NCBI GenBank assembly: GCA_020650975.1
Contig: JAIPMN010011762.1
Span: forward strand, 1 to 64,000
Source: Apostichopus californicus
Taxonomy: Eukaryota; Echinodermata; Holothuroidea; Aspidochirotida; Stichopodidae
Direction of reading: 5' to 3'
Length of the DNA: 64,000 nucleotides
Shown: positions 31,601 through 46,600 of the stretch, piece by piece
How positions within the stretch are numbered: position 1 is the first letter of the stretch
Layout of the letters: every line of letters starts with the position of its first letter
Translations under genes and position numbers: made by a program
The notes under the pieces: generated by a model
Seen by the model: only the letters and a program-made list of their open reading frames with translations
The model's database searches: none
What the model was told of the DNA's origin: nothing

Positions 31601-34600
31601 CCTCTGCTAACTAATGACTAAAGAAATTAAAATTTGCCATGATGACATCACTCCCTCTATTGTTGCCAGATGCAATCTACAAAAATATCACCAGATTTGC
31701 CAATAAAAACTTCAATCTACGCCATAGAAATAGATATGAAGGGGTGGTTGTGATATGAAAGTCCACAAAAAAATTTCCACAATTTTGTTTAATAATAAAA
31801 TCAACTTTAGCCAACAGAATATCTCCTCTTAACACTAAAATGCAAGAGTTAAAGAGTTTCTGGACCAAAAGAAAAATAAATACGATTTAGTAGAATTATT
31901 AATTATTAAATTAAACATTAATTGGGTGCAAAATAGCTTTGAGAATGTCTTATTTTGATCATTTGGATTTCTCCTTCTCTTGAGCAACAACTCAGACTCT
32001 GCTTCTAGAATATGAGCATTTTTCCCATCTGTCTTTTCTTCAACTTTTAGTTAAGAAAATTTAAAAAAAATCAGTAATGATAAAGTCTCCTTTTTCTTTA
32101 TATCATTTATATAAATTTACAAACTAATCATCAACAGGAACATAAATGAATCATGAAAAGTCAGCAAACAAACCTGAGTGGCCTCTTAGTTATTCTTCTT
32201 TATTCTTTATTATTCTGTTTAGTTTAGGTAAGAAAGGGAATTCCCTTTTCTCCTTTTTATTTACTTTGTTGTTTCTATTATTTTTCTTTCCTTTTTGCAT
32301 CCATTATTTTCTCAAACATATTCCCTAATCAGTTCCTCATCACTACAAAAAAAGGGCCAGTCATAAAAGGGTTAAAAGGTTACAAGTGTTAAAAGGTTAC
32401 CAGGACATTCTAGGCACAGTAGAATGAGGGTGCTAAAGTTGTGGGGAGACAGGTAAGCGAGGAGCGAAGTAAATAATAGGAACAAAGAAACAATGTTATG
32501 AAAAGACAAATTACAGAAAACTCTGAGAGAAACATAAATTTGTTACCCTGGAAAGGGTACAAACCCTCTTTAATTAAACACACAATCCCCCGGGGGCCTT
32601 CCCACACAGACTCGGATTTGCTCTCTATTCCCTGCGTTGTCTGGAAAGAGTTCAACATATTGGGACAGAGATAACTTGAAAATCTAGCCCTGGCAATTTC
32701 TGGCACAAACCAGACCGCTGTTTAAGGTTTCTCTCTTTCTTGGAGAGCTAAGAAAATGATCAAAGTTTATTTTCTAGTAAACAGGGACACAAACGAGACT
32801 CATTAAACGCACGACAAGACTACTAAAAAGCAAAAAGGCAAAGAAAAGAACAAAAACACAAAGCATGTGCCAGATGAAACAAAAAAACTGGAAATATGGA
32901 GCAATAACATTAGTAATACATTACTGTCAATTTGCCAGACACTTTATATTGAAAAGAATTTGATGGAAAAGGTCAAATGTTCCAGTTAAATTACAGAAGC
33001 TGTAGATATCAGTTACAGAGATGGAGGCCACCTCCGGTGAAACCGACCAATCAGGAGGTAGGGAATAAACATCCAACTGGTAATGCTGACACATTGTTAT
33101 TGCAATCTGTAATCCAATTCAGGGAGGTTTTCGGGCTTATTGACAAAACAAAAGCTTAAATATCCATCAGCTTAGAAGGAGAGAGAGAATTTGTGATCTC
33201 TTTCGTCATGGTAATTGCTTGTCAGTTCTGAAGCACAAATTGATGGAGGGGGAAGGAGGAGGGTATTAAGACATTTATAGTGGAACCATTAGACCATCAA
33301 TGTCATCAGGATGTACCACACAGCAGAGGTGGTATGTTTATGCAATTTCCAGGGAAAGTTTGGCTTAGGGACAAATAATTAACAACTTGAACATTTATAG
33401 GTCAATATTTCTATAAAAATACCAACAACAGGAAATACAGAAATGCTAGAGTGTTAGAGTATTTATTATCTACACACAACCCATCTCCTTCATCTTTCCA
33501 TCCTTCCTATAGTGGTTATAACAACCCCCCATCCCTCCACCCCCTCCACTCTCCCAACCCCCCTTACAAAGACACCACCTGGTACTAAGAATATGCTTGG
33601 ATATTTGTAGGAAGCTTGGAGGAGACTTGTTGGAAATTTTTTTGACAGAATGTGGTCTGAACTTTGGTTGACACATTTTCTACTCGCTATTACGACATAA
33701 AATGTTCTGACCTTCCTTTTCGATTTGAAATACCATTTTACTTACTTCAACTACAGGGTTTGGCATGCACATATCCTGTATCTGACAGATACTGTTACCT
33801 AACAGAATGAATTTTGAAAGATCAAACAAACTGCTACATAAAAGAGGAATTGTCACCAACTCATGGTTGTATAGCCGAGATCGACACCTCAAGCAGGGAC
33901 AGGACCGGACTTGTAAATTCTGAGGTCACCGTTTAACATCCTGTTATAGACAATTTTCTTTGCTCAGGTTTCAAAATGTTTACAAACAGATTGATTTCCC
34001 ACTTCGGTTTCAGTTCATTATATTACCAACAGTAAGCTTTGTAATAGGGGGAAGACTCTTGCCATCCCTAAATAGAACAGGAACTATTTTACTGTGTATA
34101 CACACTACAGTAGGTACATGGAACTGTGGGTTACCTATTGTAATTCTGTGAAGGTCAAAGGTCACACATTTTGTTGCGCGCACACAAACACCTGCAAAGA
34201 ACATTTATAGCTGAACGGTTCCGTAATGAATGAATATACGGTGAATCACTTTTATTACATTCCCCCGATAGGAAGGAAATTCTTTATTGGAAACTGTACC
34301 AATACATACATACTGTATTAAATAAAGAACCTTAATATGCTGATAGACAAAAAGCCAAAGAAAAAAAGGTGGGAATTTTTCCCATCCTTTTGTTTTAGAA
34401 ATGAGACTCTGAGACAATTAGACAAAGAACTTGCAGGAATGATTAATTAACTTATAAATTAACTTATCCCCTTTACTGACTATATATAGAAACAGTTAAT
34501 GTTTGTTGAAGGGAATTTATCATCGGAAATGAAACAGATACATGTATGTGAATGACACTACACTTAGTGGTTCCTTAGAGACATAATTAATTATTAATTA

Positions 34601-37600
34601 ATCAATTAATCTCCGAACAATGAGATAAATTGCCAAAAGGGGAAATACCTGGGACAGTTTAACTGAGTTCAACAAAAATGTGGACGTGAAATTTGAGTTT
34701 TTGGGTTAATTATGAAAGCAATACAGGATCTATAACTAGTGAGAAATGTATTCAAATGATAGATATCGTAAAATGTCTACAACATTCAAAGATTAAAACA
34801 CATTTTATGTAATGTTTTTGTTAATGTTTTGGAATATTTATGTTCATATTTCATTACAATCATTGTGAGTTGCATGTTTCCTTGGTGACAACAGCTACTA
34901 CACCATTTTAACTGAAAACATTCATCAAAGTTCAACATTAAACTCTCTAGAAAATAAAACTTCCATGCCTAGAATATCAGGTCAGTTGCTGTCTAAATTT
35001 CAGTGCATTTTGCCGTTTGCCAGTAGAAAGGCACAATTTCAGAAAATGACCTCCCCCTTGCCCCTCCCCTGCCTCCCCCCCCCACCCAAATAAATGGTGA
35101 CATCACTGATTCACCTTGCATTGATATATTCAACCTACCTGTAGGTAGTGTCTGTTTTGGAAATAGGACCCACCACTGATAGAGGCCTTTGAAATAGTTT
35201 TGGGAAGTCTGGACAAATTGAATCCACGATGTCACAACTATGTTTTGTACAGTTTAAAATTTTTGGGGCTTGTGGCAAAGTTTCAAATGTTCTTTACCCT
35301 CAACCTGTAAATTAAATCAGTACTGTACACACAATATGCTCAAGATTGTGGAGCGTTGTTTTGTCGTTTTGCCGTTTCACCTACGATTAATATTAAAAAG
35401 GTCGGAACTATTCTTCAAAGTTGCAGTACAGGTTTTAATACTTTTTTAAGCAGAAGTGAGAAAGACTACTTACTTACTACAATACAAGAAGATGAACAAA
35501 TGTTGCTCAGCTCCAAAAATCCAATTAAATACGATCATGAGATCTTTTCCAGTTAGAGGGAACTGTTCATAGAATATTCAAAGGCTCTAGAAAGCCAACC
35601 CCAGGGAACGTAAATTCAGATGTTGAAGTTTTATGAGATCTTTGCTAGGCAAGGTCTTTTGTATCTTGAACAACATGCTGGGAGAATGCTACTGTATTTA
35701 CAGTATAAACAGGCTCACTGTTACCCCCTCCAACATTCATTCAGTTTAAAATTCAACAAAATTTGTAAACTTACTTCATCAACAGGAAGTATATCATATA
35801 AATATTACTGTAGCCATCAAATCTAGCATCAAATAGTGGTATCCCATGGTCAGAGAAAACAAATCAAATATCAACCTGTCTAGATCAGTTGTAATTTCAG
35901 GTACACGAGCAGCTGGACATACTTGATACTGGGCAAACTGCAATTACAAATGAGTTTTGTAGGGATGGGTATTCCCCGTCAAGTAGCCTCTTCACTCCGG
36001 CAAGCATGAGGGAGAAATAATGCCCAGTTATCAAGCCCATACTATGCTTAGAGAATTAATACTAAACGTTTTGAGGAAAAATTTGAATTGGAGTGGTGGT
36101 CAACAACGCTGCACAGACAGGCTTCTTTGACAAGCAATGTCCTTTGTACTTAAAACTTCATATACCCCAAAATATACAACACACGGATATCGAACCGGTA
36201 AAGATCGAACATTTAACTGAAAATTATAAATATGATATTCTGTATTAAAACCTTCAAACTTTGGTTACATACTTTAGACATATATTTTGTTTCTAGGAAT
36301 TTATATTTTTTGGCAGTTGTTTATAGGCAAATGGCTGCCTTTGATTGTGAGTTAAAAGTTCCGAGGAAGATACCTATGGACGCCTCAGACGAAGGAACGT
36401 CCGTTATTTCTAGGTAGGTGTCTGTCGATGGGAACGGAACATTTCACATGGGCACCTCAAATTGGAATGGTCTTGATGTCTTGTCTCAGGAAACCTTGGG
36501 GAAAATGCCAGTCAAAGCACCACCCGTCCAACATCACCGACTGTAGCCCTGAAACATCTACATTACGCACAAACACCTTGCATCCAAAAACACCAATACT
36601 TGCACTTGCACATGTATAAAACGACTTGTAATAAAATGAAAACAAAACACTTTTCAAGCCTTTCAACAACAAAAATAAACAATTTGGTAATAATCAAATT
36701 GCCTACCTTAGGATCGGATTCGATAACAGCCAGGGGTACTTTGAGATCTGGCCACCTCTCCTTCAAGGGCAGGGGTTTGCCAACTTGCCATATAATGACA
36801 ACCTACAGACATAAAGAAAAACCATTAAAACAAAATCATAACATCTTGAGATATTTCTAGAACACAAAAAACATTTATTGCATACATTCCTCAACAGATA
36901 GATTCCCAGGTGGTTTCATCCCCCTTAGCACCCCTCTTTCCTGTGTTTTAAGAGAACTATCACCTTAACAACTTTATGAGGTCAAAAACCAGCCACCTTT
37001 TTATATACTTATTTGGAAATGTTTTTGTTCATTCATTTGTTCATTTATTGATACTGTAGTTATAAAGTTCAAAGGGTAGGCCTAGACAGAAATTTCGATG
37101 AGAGGTTACGGAAAATGACTTCCAGTTTTTACAACCAACAACTCTTTATAGGCAGACAGCACATTACTTGAAGAAAGTAACATACCAAATTGTTTCTTTA
37201 TTTGGTCTTTTTAGAAGAAAAAAAGACTTGTAACCCCCTCCACCAACCTTTACCCCCCCTATACTCTCCCTTCCAGTAAAACAAGAAACAAACTTCCAAT
37301 ATCTACATTTTAAGAAGCAGGTTATGAAGATGGTACGACTAGTCAAATCAGTCAAATCTTCACAGCGGCGTAATCAAATTCAAATGGTAAGTTTTCAAGC
37401 ATTTTCGGAGGTTTCAAGTAACTTTACTGTCTCGCTTCAATGATCACTCAGTCACCATTTCTATCAACTTCTCAAACGATGAAAAACAAACAACTTAACA
37501 AAATAAAATTTGTTGTTGAAATATCAGTTTTACAGTTGACATCTCATGCATATTCATAGCGGCATTCACGTCTATCGCATAACCTCCTTGAAGACTGACG

Positions 37601-40600
37601 CAGAATTCAAGAAAACAGACTTTATGTTCCATTTTAAATTCTCTTTTGCAAGAAACATCTCTCGTAAATCTTAAGGCCATTCACCACAGTTCAAACACAG
37701 TTGACTTTTCATTGAGGCCTGATTTAAGTCAAACAAATTTCCCTTCAAACAAACTGTAAAGGAATTATAGTCTTCAATATTGCTGCTTCAGCGATACATA
37801 ATGATGATTTATCCACTTGGGAATTACACACAGGGCAAAAAATTTAATTTTCATCTTTTAAAGATGGATCTAAAACCGTCTTGAATTTTCTCAAGTCTTC
37901 CTGCTCCCCTAATTCTGTTTGCTGTCTCATTTCAAGGATAACAAGATTGATTTTTTTGATTTATAATTTGGTTTTCTAAATTTAACTGCAGTATTTTTGA
38001 AAAGTCAGAATGACTGTCGTCGGTCCACCTTTCCCCCAAAGGATCAAATAATTTTTCAATAACATGATCAATGATTTGTCCGTCTGTGAGTCTGAATATC
38101 TGTCTGTTCATTCCCCCCTCCCTCCCCCCCCCTGGCTTTTCCAAAAAAGTATAAAATATTTGTCAAAATCAAAATGATATGGATACTTTATCTGTCTGAA
38201 TGTCTGACAATTTTTTCTGTCTGCTTATAATCCATATTTCCCAAATAGTAATAAATATTTGTAGTTCCTAGCCAGATAAGTAATGGTGGTACCTTGGCTG
38301 CATAGTTGGAATCAGCGACATTTGACATCAGTCTCATGATGGGTGCAGAGATGGATATGATCGGCGTCCTGGCCAGGATCACCGCCGTGAACTTCTCTGA
38401 TGGTGGGGCGCCCTCATGGAGGGCAAAGAATGGGAAGGCAGCTCGGTGATAGCTAAATGATGGATGGATGAGCAAGCCTCCGGGCGGATGGTTCCAAGCA
38501 AACATTTCTTTAGCATTGTGTAGCTCTACTCTCTCTTTAATAATCTGAAAAAGGTAAAAATGAAAATAGGAAAGTCAGACATGATTAACAGAGTAATGCT
38601 TGCAGACCAGCTGTTGCAGACCAGCTGTTGCAGACCAGCTGTTGCAGACCAGCTGTTGCAGACCAGCTGTTGCAGACCAGCTGTTGGCCAGTTGCAGGAG
38701 TATAACAGTTGTGATCTTCATATTTACAAGATGCCTTTTTATGGATTAATAAACCGTTAATAACTAATTCTGAATATTTTCTACCACACAAAGTTTGAAG
38801 CCATCAGATTGAGTGAGGTTAGGCGATTTGTCATTGTTAATTACCCGTGACACAGGGCTGAATGTGCTGATGAAACATTCCATACAATGGTTTACATTGA
38901 ATGCTATGTGCAATGTCAGTGTCTTAGCAACCAACCTGAAGTTAAACACATTCAGAGATCCTTCCCACAATATATATGACAAACTCAGAAAACTTCAAAC
39001 ACAGATTAATGGAATAAAGAAAGCAAGCATTCTTATGTATTCATATTTTAAATAAGGTAATATCTATATTTCGTGAATTAAAATTTAAAAAAAACAATGT
39101 ACTACATACTAGTATCACAACCCATAGCAAGCAAGGTACATTCTTATTTGGAAAAAAAAACACACACATGTACAATGCATTTTCTATTAGGTTAAAGTGG
39201 AAACCCATCCATCATTACCATAATCTATCTTTTTAACAACCAAATGGCAGGCGAGTGCCATGTGTTTATCTGACCACTTAAAGCAGCACTTCAACAATGG
39301 GTTGAAAATGCACACAATTTCAACCAAGGAATGTCATATTTATATACATGATTGGATGTCCTTAACTTAAGAATATCTGAATAGCAGTCTAGCACCCTGG
39401 AATTCAACAATTGTAGGAAATATTTTTGGGACATCGGCAAAACACAATTCAGAAGGAAAGAAGTTGCCCATATTCATGGAAACAAAATAAGAACAAAACA
39501 CGACACTACTTCTCAACTAAGCACCTGCAATGATAACAACAATTCTTAAAGGCAAAAGAGATACCCCTTCCCACGGACCCCCCTCCCCCCTCCTCCACCA
39601 CGACTGTCACTGTTACGTAGCAGATGAAGGTTACATTGGGGTTATCTAGGGGGAAAAGGGCTTGAATATACTAGGAGTTTTAGTAGCTGGGTTACTTCCA
39701 TCTGCCTTCTCATTATTCTTGAGTTACTGAATCTGGTTGATTCAATCCAATCTAGACAATTTTGTGTCCCACACTTTATTATTGTGTCAGGATTAAAGGA
39801 TATCCAAAGAGATCAAGAGAGAACCAGGAAGGACAGCCAGAGGATAGTAAACATAGGGGAGGGGAAGGGAAATGGGGGAAGTTACGATGAAAGGCATTGT
39901 CAAAAGGCTAGTTAAATTATTAAAATGTTATCTAAAGGGAGACAGGAAACTGAAGGGGTAAAAGGATAGGATAGGGTGGGATGGGATGAGCATAGGGGCT
40001 AGAAGAGGTTTCATATCAGAGGTCTTACTATATTTGAAAAAAGTTATGATTACACAGCTCTGGGACGGAATAGGAGATGGAGCAAGGAATGGAAAAGACA
40101 GGCTTGGTCGGAGGGGGGGGGGGGGGGGGGGGGNNNNNNNNNNGGGGGGGGTGAGATGGAAATGGTGACATCTCAGTGGTCTGACCATGCCTTCCCAAAC
40201 GTTGCATAAAATAATTCACTGCATATGGGAAAGGATAGAGAGAATTCTTCAAGAAGCTTCATACATCTGTTTGAGTTTACCCTTTTTACTGCAGCCCTTT
40301 AACTTACAAACATAAACAGTCACAAACTCCTTGTCTTTGTAAAGTTCAATCTGAGCTGGCGGAGCAAGACAAAGCTCCATATTAATGTACATGTTTCCTG
40401 GAGTGGTTTCAATCAATGTCCTCCCGTTTATATCTCTGCAACTACACCTTGTTTTGTCTATTTGTTTGTTTCAACTTTCTTTCTTTATTGTCTTCTTTCT
40501 GAGAAATTCTCTCGGGATCATTCATTTACGCCTTACCAGATTAGAAAACAACCTTAAAATGCCTCAAATATGATTGATAGATATTGTCTAAGTTTCCGAC

Positions 40601-43600
40601 CTGTTAGAATTTGGAAAAACACAAAATGCGATCACATTTCTGAGAATACTTGTGATTGAGGAGGATCCAGTAGTCTCATATTGATTGCTTGAGGAAATGA
40701 TTTTATAAGTAATGCTACTGATACAAGCAGGCACTAGGAATAAACAGTTACTTATATCATCCAAATCTGACAGATGAGGAACTTCCCGTTGTTATGTTAT
40801 ATTTATCACCAGAGGCGTCAAATTTATTCTACATTGAGAACACTGCACAACTTTGAAGGAAAAAAGCCCAACCATCATCACGTTATCTTAGACTTTCCCA
40901 CTCAACATCAAGCAAACTAACTCCACGTCACGTAATGTTACTTGACATGAGGAAATCTGAATCAAAATCAGTTAATCTAACACAACATCAGACAATCTCA
41001 TTCAACATCTGGCAATCCAACTCAACATCAGGCAATATAACTCAACATCAGGAAATCTAACTCAACATCGTGCAATGTAACTCAATATCGGACAATATAC
41101 AGTAACATAAAATTAGTTAATCTAACTCAACAATCTGGCAATCTAACTCAACATCGAGCAATATAACTCAACATCAGGAAATCTAACTCAACATCGCACA
41201 ATCTACCTCAACATCAGACAATCTAACTCGACATCGCACAATCTAAATCAACATCGCACAATCTAACTCAACATCCTGCAATGTAACTCAATATCGGGCA
41301 ATCTACAGTAACTCAAAATCAGTTAATCTAACTCAACAATCTGGCAATGTAACTCAACAATCTGGCAATCTAACTCAACATCGGGCAATCTAACTCAACA
41401 TCGGGCAATATCTACCATAACTCAAAATCAGTTAATCTAATTCAACATCAGGCAATCTACCACAATCTTCGGTTGCTCTTGAATGCAAACCTGCAGGCAC
41501 TTTAAACTCAACAAGGAACCCCCTATTAAATCCTGACATCAAGAATGCCAGGTCCTATAATGGTTATCACTTCAGACACTCCTACTTTATGTCATATTAC
41601 AGAGAAGGAGAGAGGAGGATTAATATACATTACCTCTAAAGTTGTTAAAATAATTTTCTCAACGGATGAAAAATATCTGTCCCAGTAGATCTGAGTCTGT
41701 TGTCTCATGGTTAGGACTTGCTCCGGTCCAACAGAACGGACTATGGATGGGACCTGGAAAGCAAAAGTAAAGAGAGACCAAAGATAAACGCGATGGCAAA
41801 TAATTTATGACACACGGAAGAAACGTAAAAAGTGAAGAAGTACGGTCGGTGAAACTGCTAAGGTATTTGGTGGGCTTAACGTAACTTCAATTTAGCCTTT
41901 TCAGTACTCAGGCAACCTGGAATAATCTTCTTCTTCCTCAATATGGCTACCAAAAGTGTAGTAGATTCGAAACGATGACAAACTCCACAGAATTTCTCAC
42001 TGGTAAGGCTCAACAAGTTTTTATGTGCTTTGTGAAGCTCAAAAACAGAATAGTACAGTTAAGGCAGCTATTCTTGCCGCATATAGACTTACTGAAGATG
42101 CTTATAGAGAAAAATTCCGAATATCTGGTAAAACTTCCGCTGAAACCTTCAGACAGTTTGTTAGTCGCCTAAATCTTTATATTAGGCTTTGGTTAAATCC
42201 ATCGAATTGTTTATTATCCGATAGCGAGTTATCCCAAATTATGGACAGATTGGTTATTAATCAACCAATACATTCATTGCGAGACCAATCACTTCGAATG
42301 AAACTATAAGAGCAAAAATGGTCCTCTTTGGAAGCACTCACAGAGATGGCGGATAACCTAATGATAGCGAGGGGAACTTCAAGGAATAGACAACAGATGG
42401 AGCCAGGGACTGCGGCTAGTAATCCTCCTCGTAGAGGAATTACATGTAGACACTTTAGCTGGTAGAATGAGGAGAGGTATTGACTGGAAGTGAAAGGTCA
42501 TAGAGGGTGCACATTGTTAAAAGGTTACCCATTCACTCTATGTACAGCAAAAGTGCTGCGGCTGTGAGAAGACAGGTAGATAAGGAAGCAAAGTATAAAC
42601 ATTGCTCTTTTTTTATCGCACAGCCCTTGCATCACAGGCTGTTGAAATTCATCCCACGCCCGTTAATGTTAATTAAACCTGTCAAATTCCACTCTATTTA
42701 TCGTTCAGCATTCTAATTAATTTGTCCACCCCATCTATCTATATTTAATCTGTTTTCTTTTGTTGTTTTTGATGTTCGTCTGCCTCTCAAGAAGATCCCA
42801 GCAGGATCGACACGTCAGGCCCTCCCACAAAACGTTTATTTATTTATTTCTTGTAGCAACTTTATGAGTTAGTTAACAGTTCTCTCCCACTCTAAGCACT
42901 AACACCTACACAAAAAGAACGTTAACCTCGATGAAGATCCATAAAACACATTATCAACTTTTATCTTAATAAATATTTTGGGAAGCAGCTTGTCTGGATT
43001 CTCTCTTTAGCTCGATACCATCAACGTGAACTTTCTTTTTTGTTTCTCTTTTTTTCTTTTTCTTTTTCACAAAATTGAAATTATCTTCCAACACTACCAA
43101 ATTTAGCTAGTGACGGCAGCATTATAACCTCTCTACAAACACTCGGAATGACTGAATCCAATCTCCACGGTTACAGATCATAGCAGAGGGTATTCTGAAG
43201 CGACAGCATGTTCCCTCGCATCCCTTCTGGTTTTTTTTTGTGACAGCGAATCTCCAGATTTCTCTCACTGAATCAAGAGCCAGATTAGAGAATTCACCTG
43301 CCCGAGGTCGCAATCAAACGCAAATCTTCCTCCCTGTCGCACCTGTTTAATTGTGCCATGAGCTTGCCATTATCGCATTAACACATTTATATCCGGAGTT
43401 GTATCTATTTTGGGAGAGATGCATGATGGGTAATGTAATTAATTGGCTTACCCCATCATTTATCAGAAGACCTCAGAATTGTAAACCAGGAAGCCAGTTG
43501 ACTTTGTGCTTCCTTGCTATATAAGTTTGCTGAAATCCCAAATAACTATCTGGTTATAATGTAGAGCAAGTGAGTTTAATTTGTCCAAGAATTAAGTGAG

Positions 43601-46600
43601 GATCAGAAAAGATTTCCAGAACTATTAATTATAGCACTCCCTTGTGGGCATCAGCTATTTCATTCACTGGTTAAGGATTTCACATTTGCACATTTGAAGC
43701 AGAGGATATCAACTCTCTGCAACAGATTTTCATATCCTTGATGACTATGTTTTGTTGAAGACCTATAGAGCCCCTTCACAAAACCAAACTGAACTTAAGT
43801 TAACCAAACTATGTTCACCGATCATAGAGGGAGCACAATGTTAAAAGGTTACCAGTTCATTCTAGGCACGGTAGAACGAGGTGCTTAGGTTGTGGGGAGA
43901 CAGGTCAGGAGCGAAGTAAATAATCATAGCTTCGGAAAATTCACAAATTAATATTTAACTTTAATTTTAAGTTACCATGTTTAAAAGGTTTTCAGACTTT
44001 GCCACATGTTGACCTCACGTGACCTTTGACCTCTGCTAATTTCAAATGGGTTCATGCACTCACCATGCTGGATACACATACTAACTATAAAGTTCAAGAA
44101 ACATACTTTTTGAGTTATCATGAGGAGAGAGGCTGCGATGTTGTCCTAGTTACACGCACCGCCCTAACAGGCTCTAGAATTATCATTATTTTACTCTTGA
44201 GCTCTTCATCCTTTTTCCACTCTGAAGTCTCAGACAAGATTAGTTTCAAAACTACTTTAAGGCTCTACCAAAATCGTGTTTACAAAGTTTTCAGACTTTG
44301 ACCTCTGTTGACCCCAAATGACCATTGAACTTCACAGAAAACAATAAGAAAAATCCACATACAAAGTATAAAGTTAATAGTGTTTAAAAGCAAGTGTCAC
44401 AGAAACACACACACGCCATCACCATAGGTTTCTTCTGCCTCCCGCAAGGAATCAAGACGAGAAACTTTAACCTTTGTTATCCTGCTTTTTGGTTCCTCTC
44501 CTTGCCCCCCTCTTTCTCTCGTGTTTCCTCTCCTGAAATTTTCCAAGCAAACGTGAACAATAAAATACCCAAGGCTTAAAATTACTGCAAGGAGGTTCAT
44601 AACAGGTTAAGCCGGATTCTCTTACAAATAAATTAATTCCCTAAAAGCCACAGATGTATGGAGAGAATGATTTCGCATCTGTCTGTGGGAATAACATTAT
44701 CCCTACTGATAGGATGCAAACATATATCTGGAATGGATTTTGCAACTTCTCATAACGGTACAAAAATCTTTGCCACGGTATATTTTATTAGTTTCATCCG
44801 GAAGAAACTAATCACCCGTTAAGCGACAGACCGAAATAATTCAGGAAAAAAAAAGGCACAACAGCTGTGAAAATGTTAACTGCGGATCGGTTTCCGACGA
44901 CGTCGAAAGTGAAAAAAAAAAGAACGACAGATGGTTGGGTCTGAAATGTAACACATTAACATGCAACAAAAAACCGAATTATTGCGTCGTTAATATGTAT
45001 CATAGTCTATGGAAAAGAGAACCACATCTGTATCCAGATATAGATCCTACTTTGCATATTTGAAAATCAGGGCAGAAAACGTTATCATTTTTAAATTAGC
45101 AATTAAATTAGCAATTTAATTAGCAATTGATCACCCCGTGCAGTTATTACTGCACTGCTTTGGACGAGAGTTAATAAATACTTTAATCGTAGGTTTTATC
45201 GCCGACAAAATGGAGTGAACCTCCTATCGCAAGACTTGGTATTATTAAGCTACAGTGTCGGAGGTCAAATTAGCTACAACTTAAAGAATGATGTGAGGCA
45301 GATTTTAATCTTAATATATATCTCCTAGTCCAAGAAAATGGACAGAGAGCAAAATTAGACTGCTGGTATTTAACGTCCCATCAATTTTTCTGGGTTTTAA
45401 GATATTCAGTTTTACGATATTCATCTTTTATACATTGGAATGCTCCATTAAGGATAAATTGTTGCCGTTGGCTCCAAAGAGCAGTCCTAACTGTTAATTG
45501 TTAATCCTTAGTAACCCAGGGGTTCGGGTGTACAACCACCCCCCCCCCCCCACTTCCCGCCACTTTCAACCCACACAAAAAATAAAGCACAGTATTCTAA
45601 GGCAATTTTGCAAGTATATAAATAGTAATTTAGACCCTAAATTTGTGAACAATGCACCTACTTCATATCTAAAATTTTCCGGGTCAAAATGAACCATATT
45701 ACCAAATATATAATATATAATTCTTATATAAATTTCATAAATGATAGTATGGAGCATAATCTTACATATGGAAGGGATATGTATAAAGCTGTTACAGTAT
45801 CTTTAAGTACTTTTCAATCAGAGCACATATGACAACACCCAACACGAAAAAGGTCTACCACTATGCTCTTTATCTTTTGCCTGACTCTTTCAAAAGTCTG
45901 GGAAAAAGAAAACAACTGCAAATTTAGTCACGAATGAAATAAAATTAAGCTCTGCTTACATCTATGTCCTGCTATTAATACCTTTAAGACATGTCCCCGT
46001 GGATTGATGAGAACTTGAAATCAAAAGTATTAAAACTTAAAAGATGAAATCCCATCTCAAGGAAAGTCATTATCCTTTGAGCATGAAATCCATTTTCAAT
46101 TTCTTTTCAGAAGAATAAAAAAAAAACAGATTTTCATAGGTATGACACATTTTCTGTCTCATTTGGCTACCTAAACAGCTTTTTCGGTTGATTTATTGAA
46201 AAAAGATTCTCATGGTTTGAAAAGTACAGACTTCCCCATCACGTATGAAAGAGTAATTACAAGAAGCTTATTTTAAGACATGTTGGTGAAGGTATTAATA
46301 TGGGCAGTGAAAATCACAGAATCCAACAACTTTCATACTAAACTAGCTGACTTTTTATAACACTGCCACCATCCAATTTGTATATTTTCTTAAATTTTAC
46401 CAGTCTCTGACATCCCTACTTGCAGAGGATTTAAAGAGGATAAAATTGAAACGGAATCTTGTCTCCAAAATCTGCCATTAGTGAGAACTTACTACTGCAC
46501 AGATATAATTCAGAATAATTCTCATTGGATGGAGATGAGTAAACAACGACAAAGAGATGCCTCCTTTGATTCGAAAAGATTCAGCACAAAGATAAGACCA

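Noticed and set aside
40905-41468. Possible CRISPR-like array
   Set aside because: The units are contiguous and degenerate with no unique spacers, in an animal intron. It is a minisatellite.
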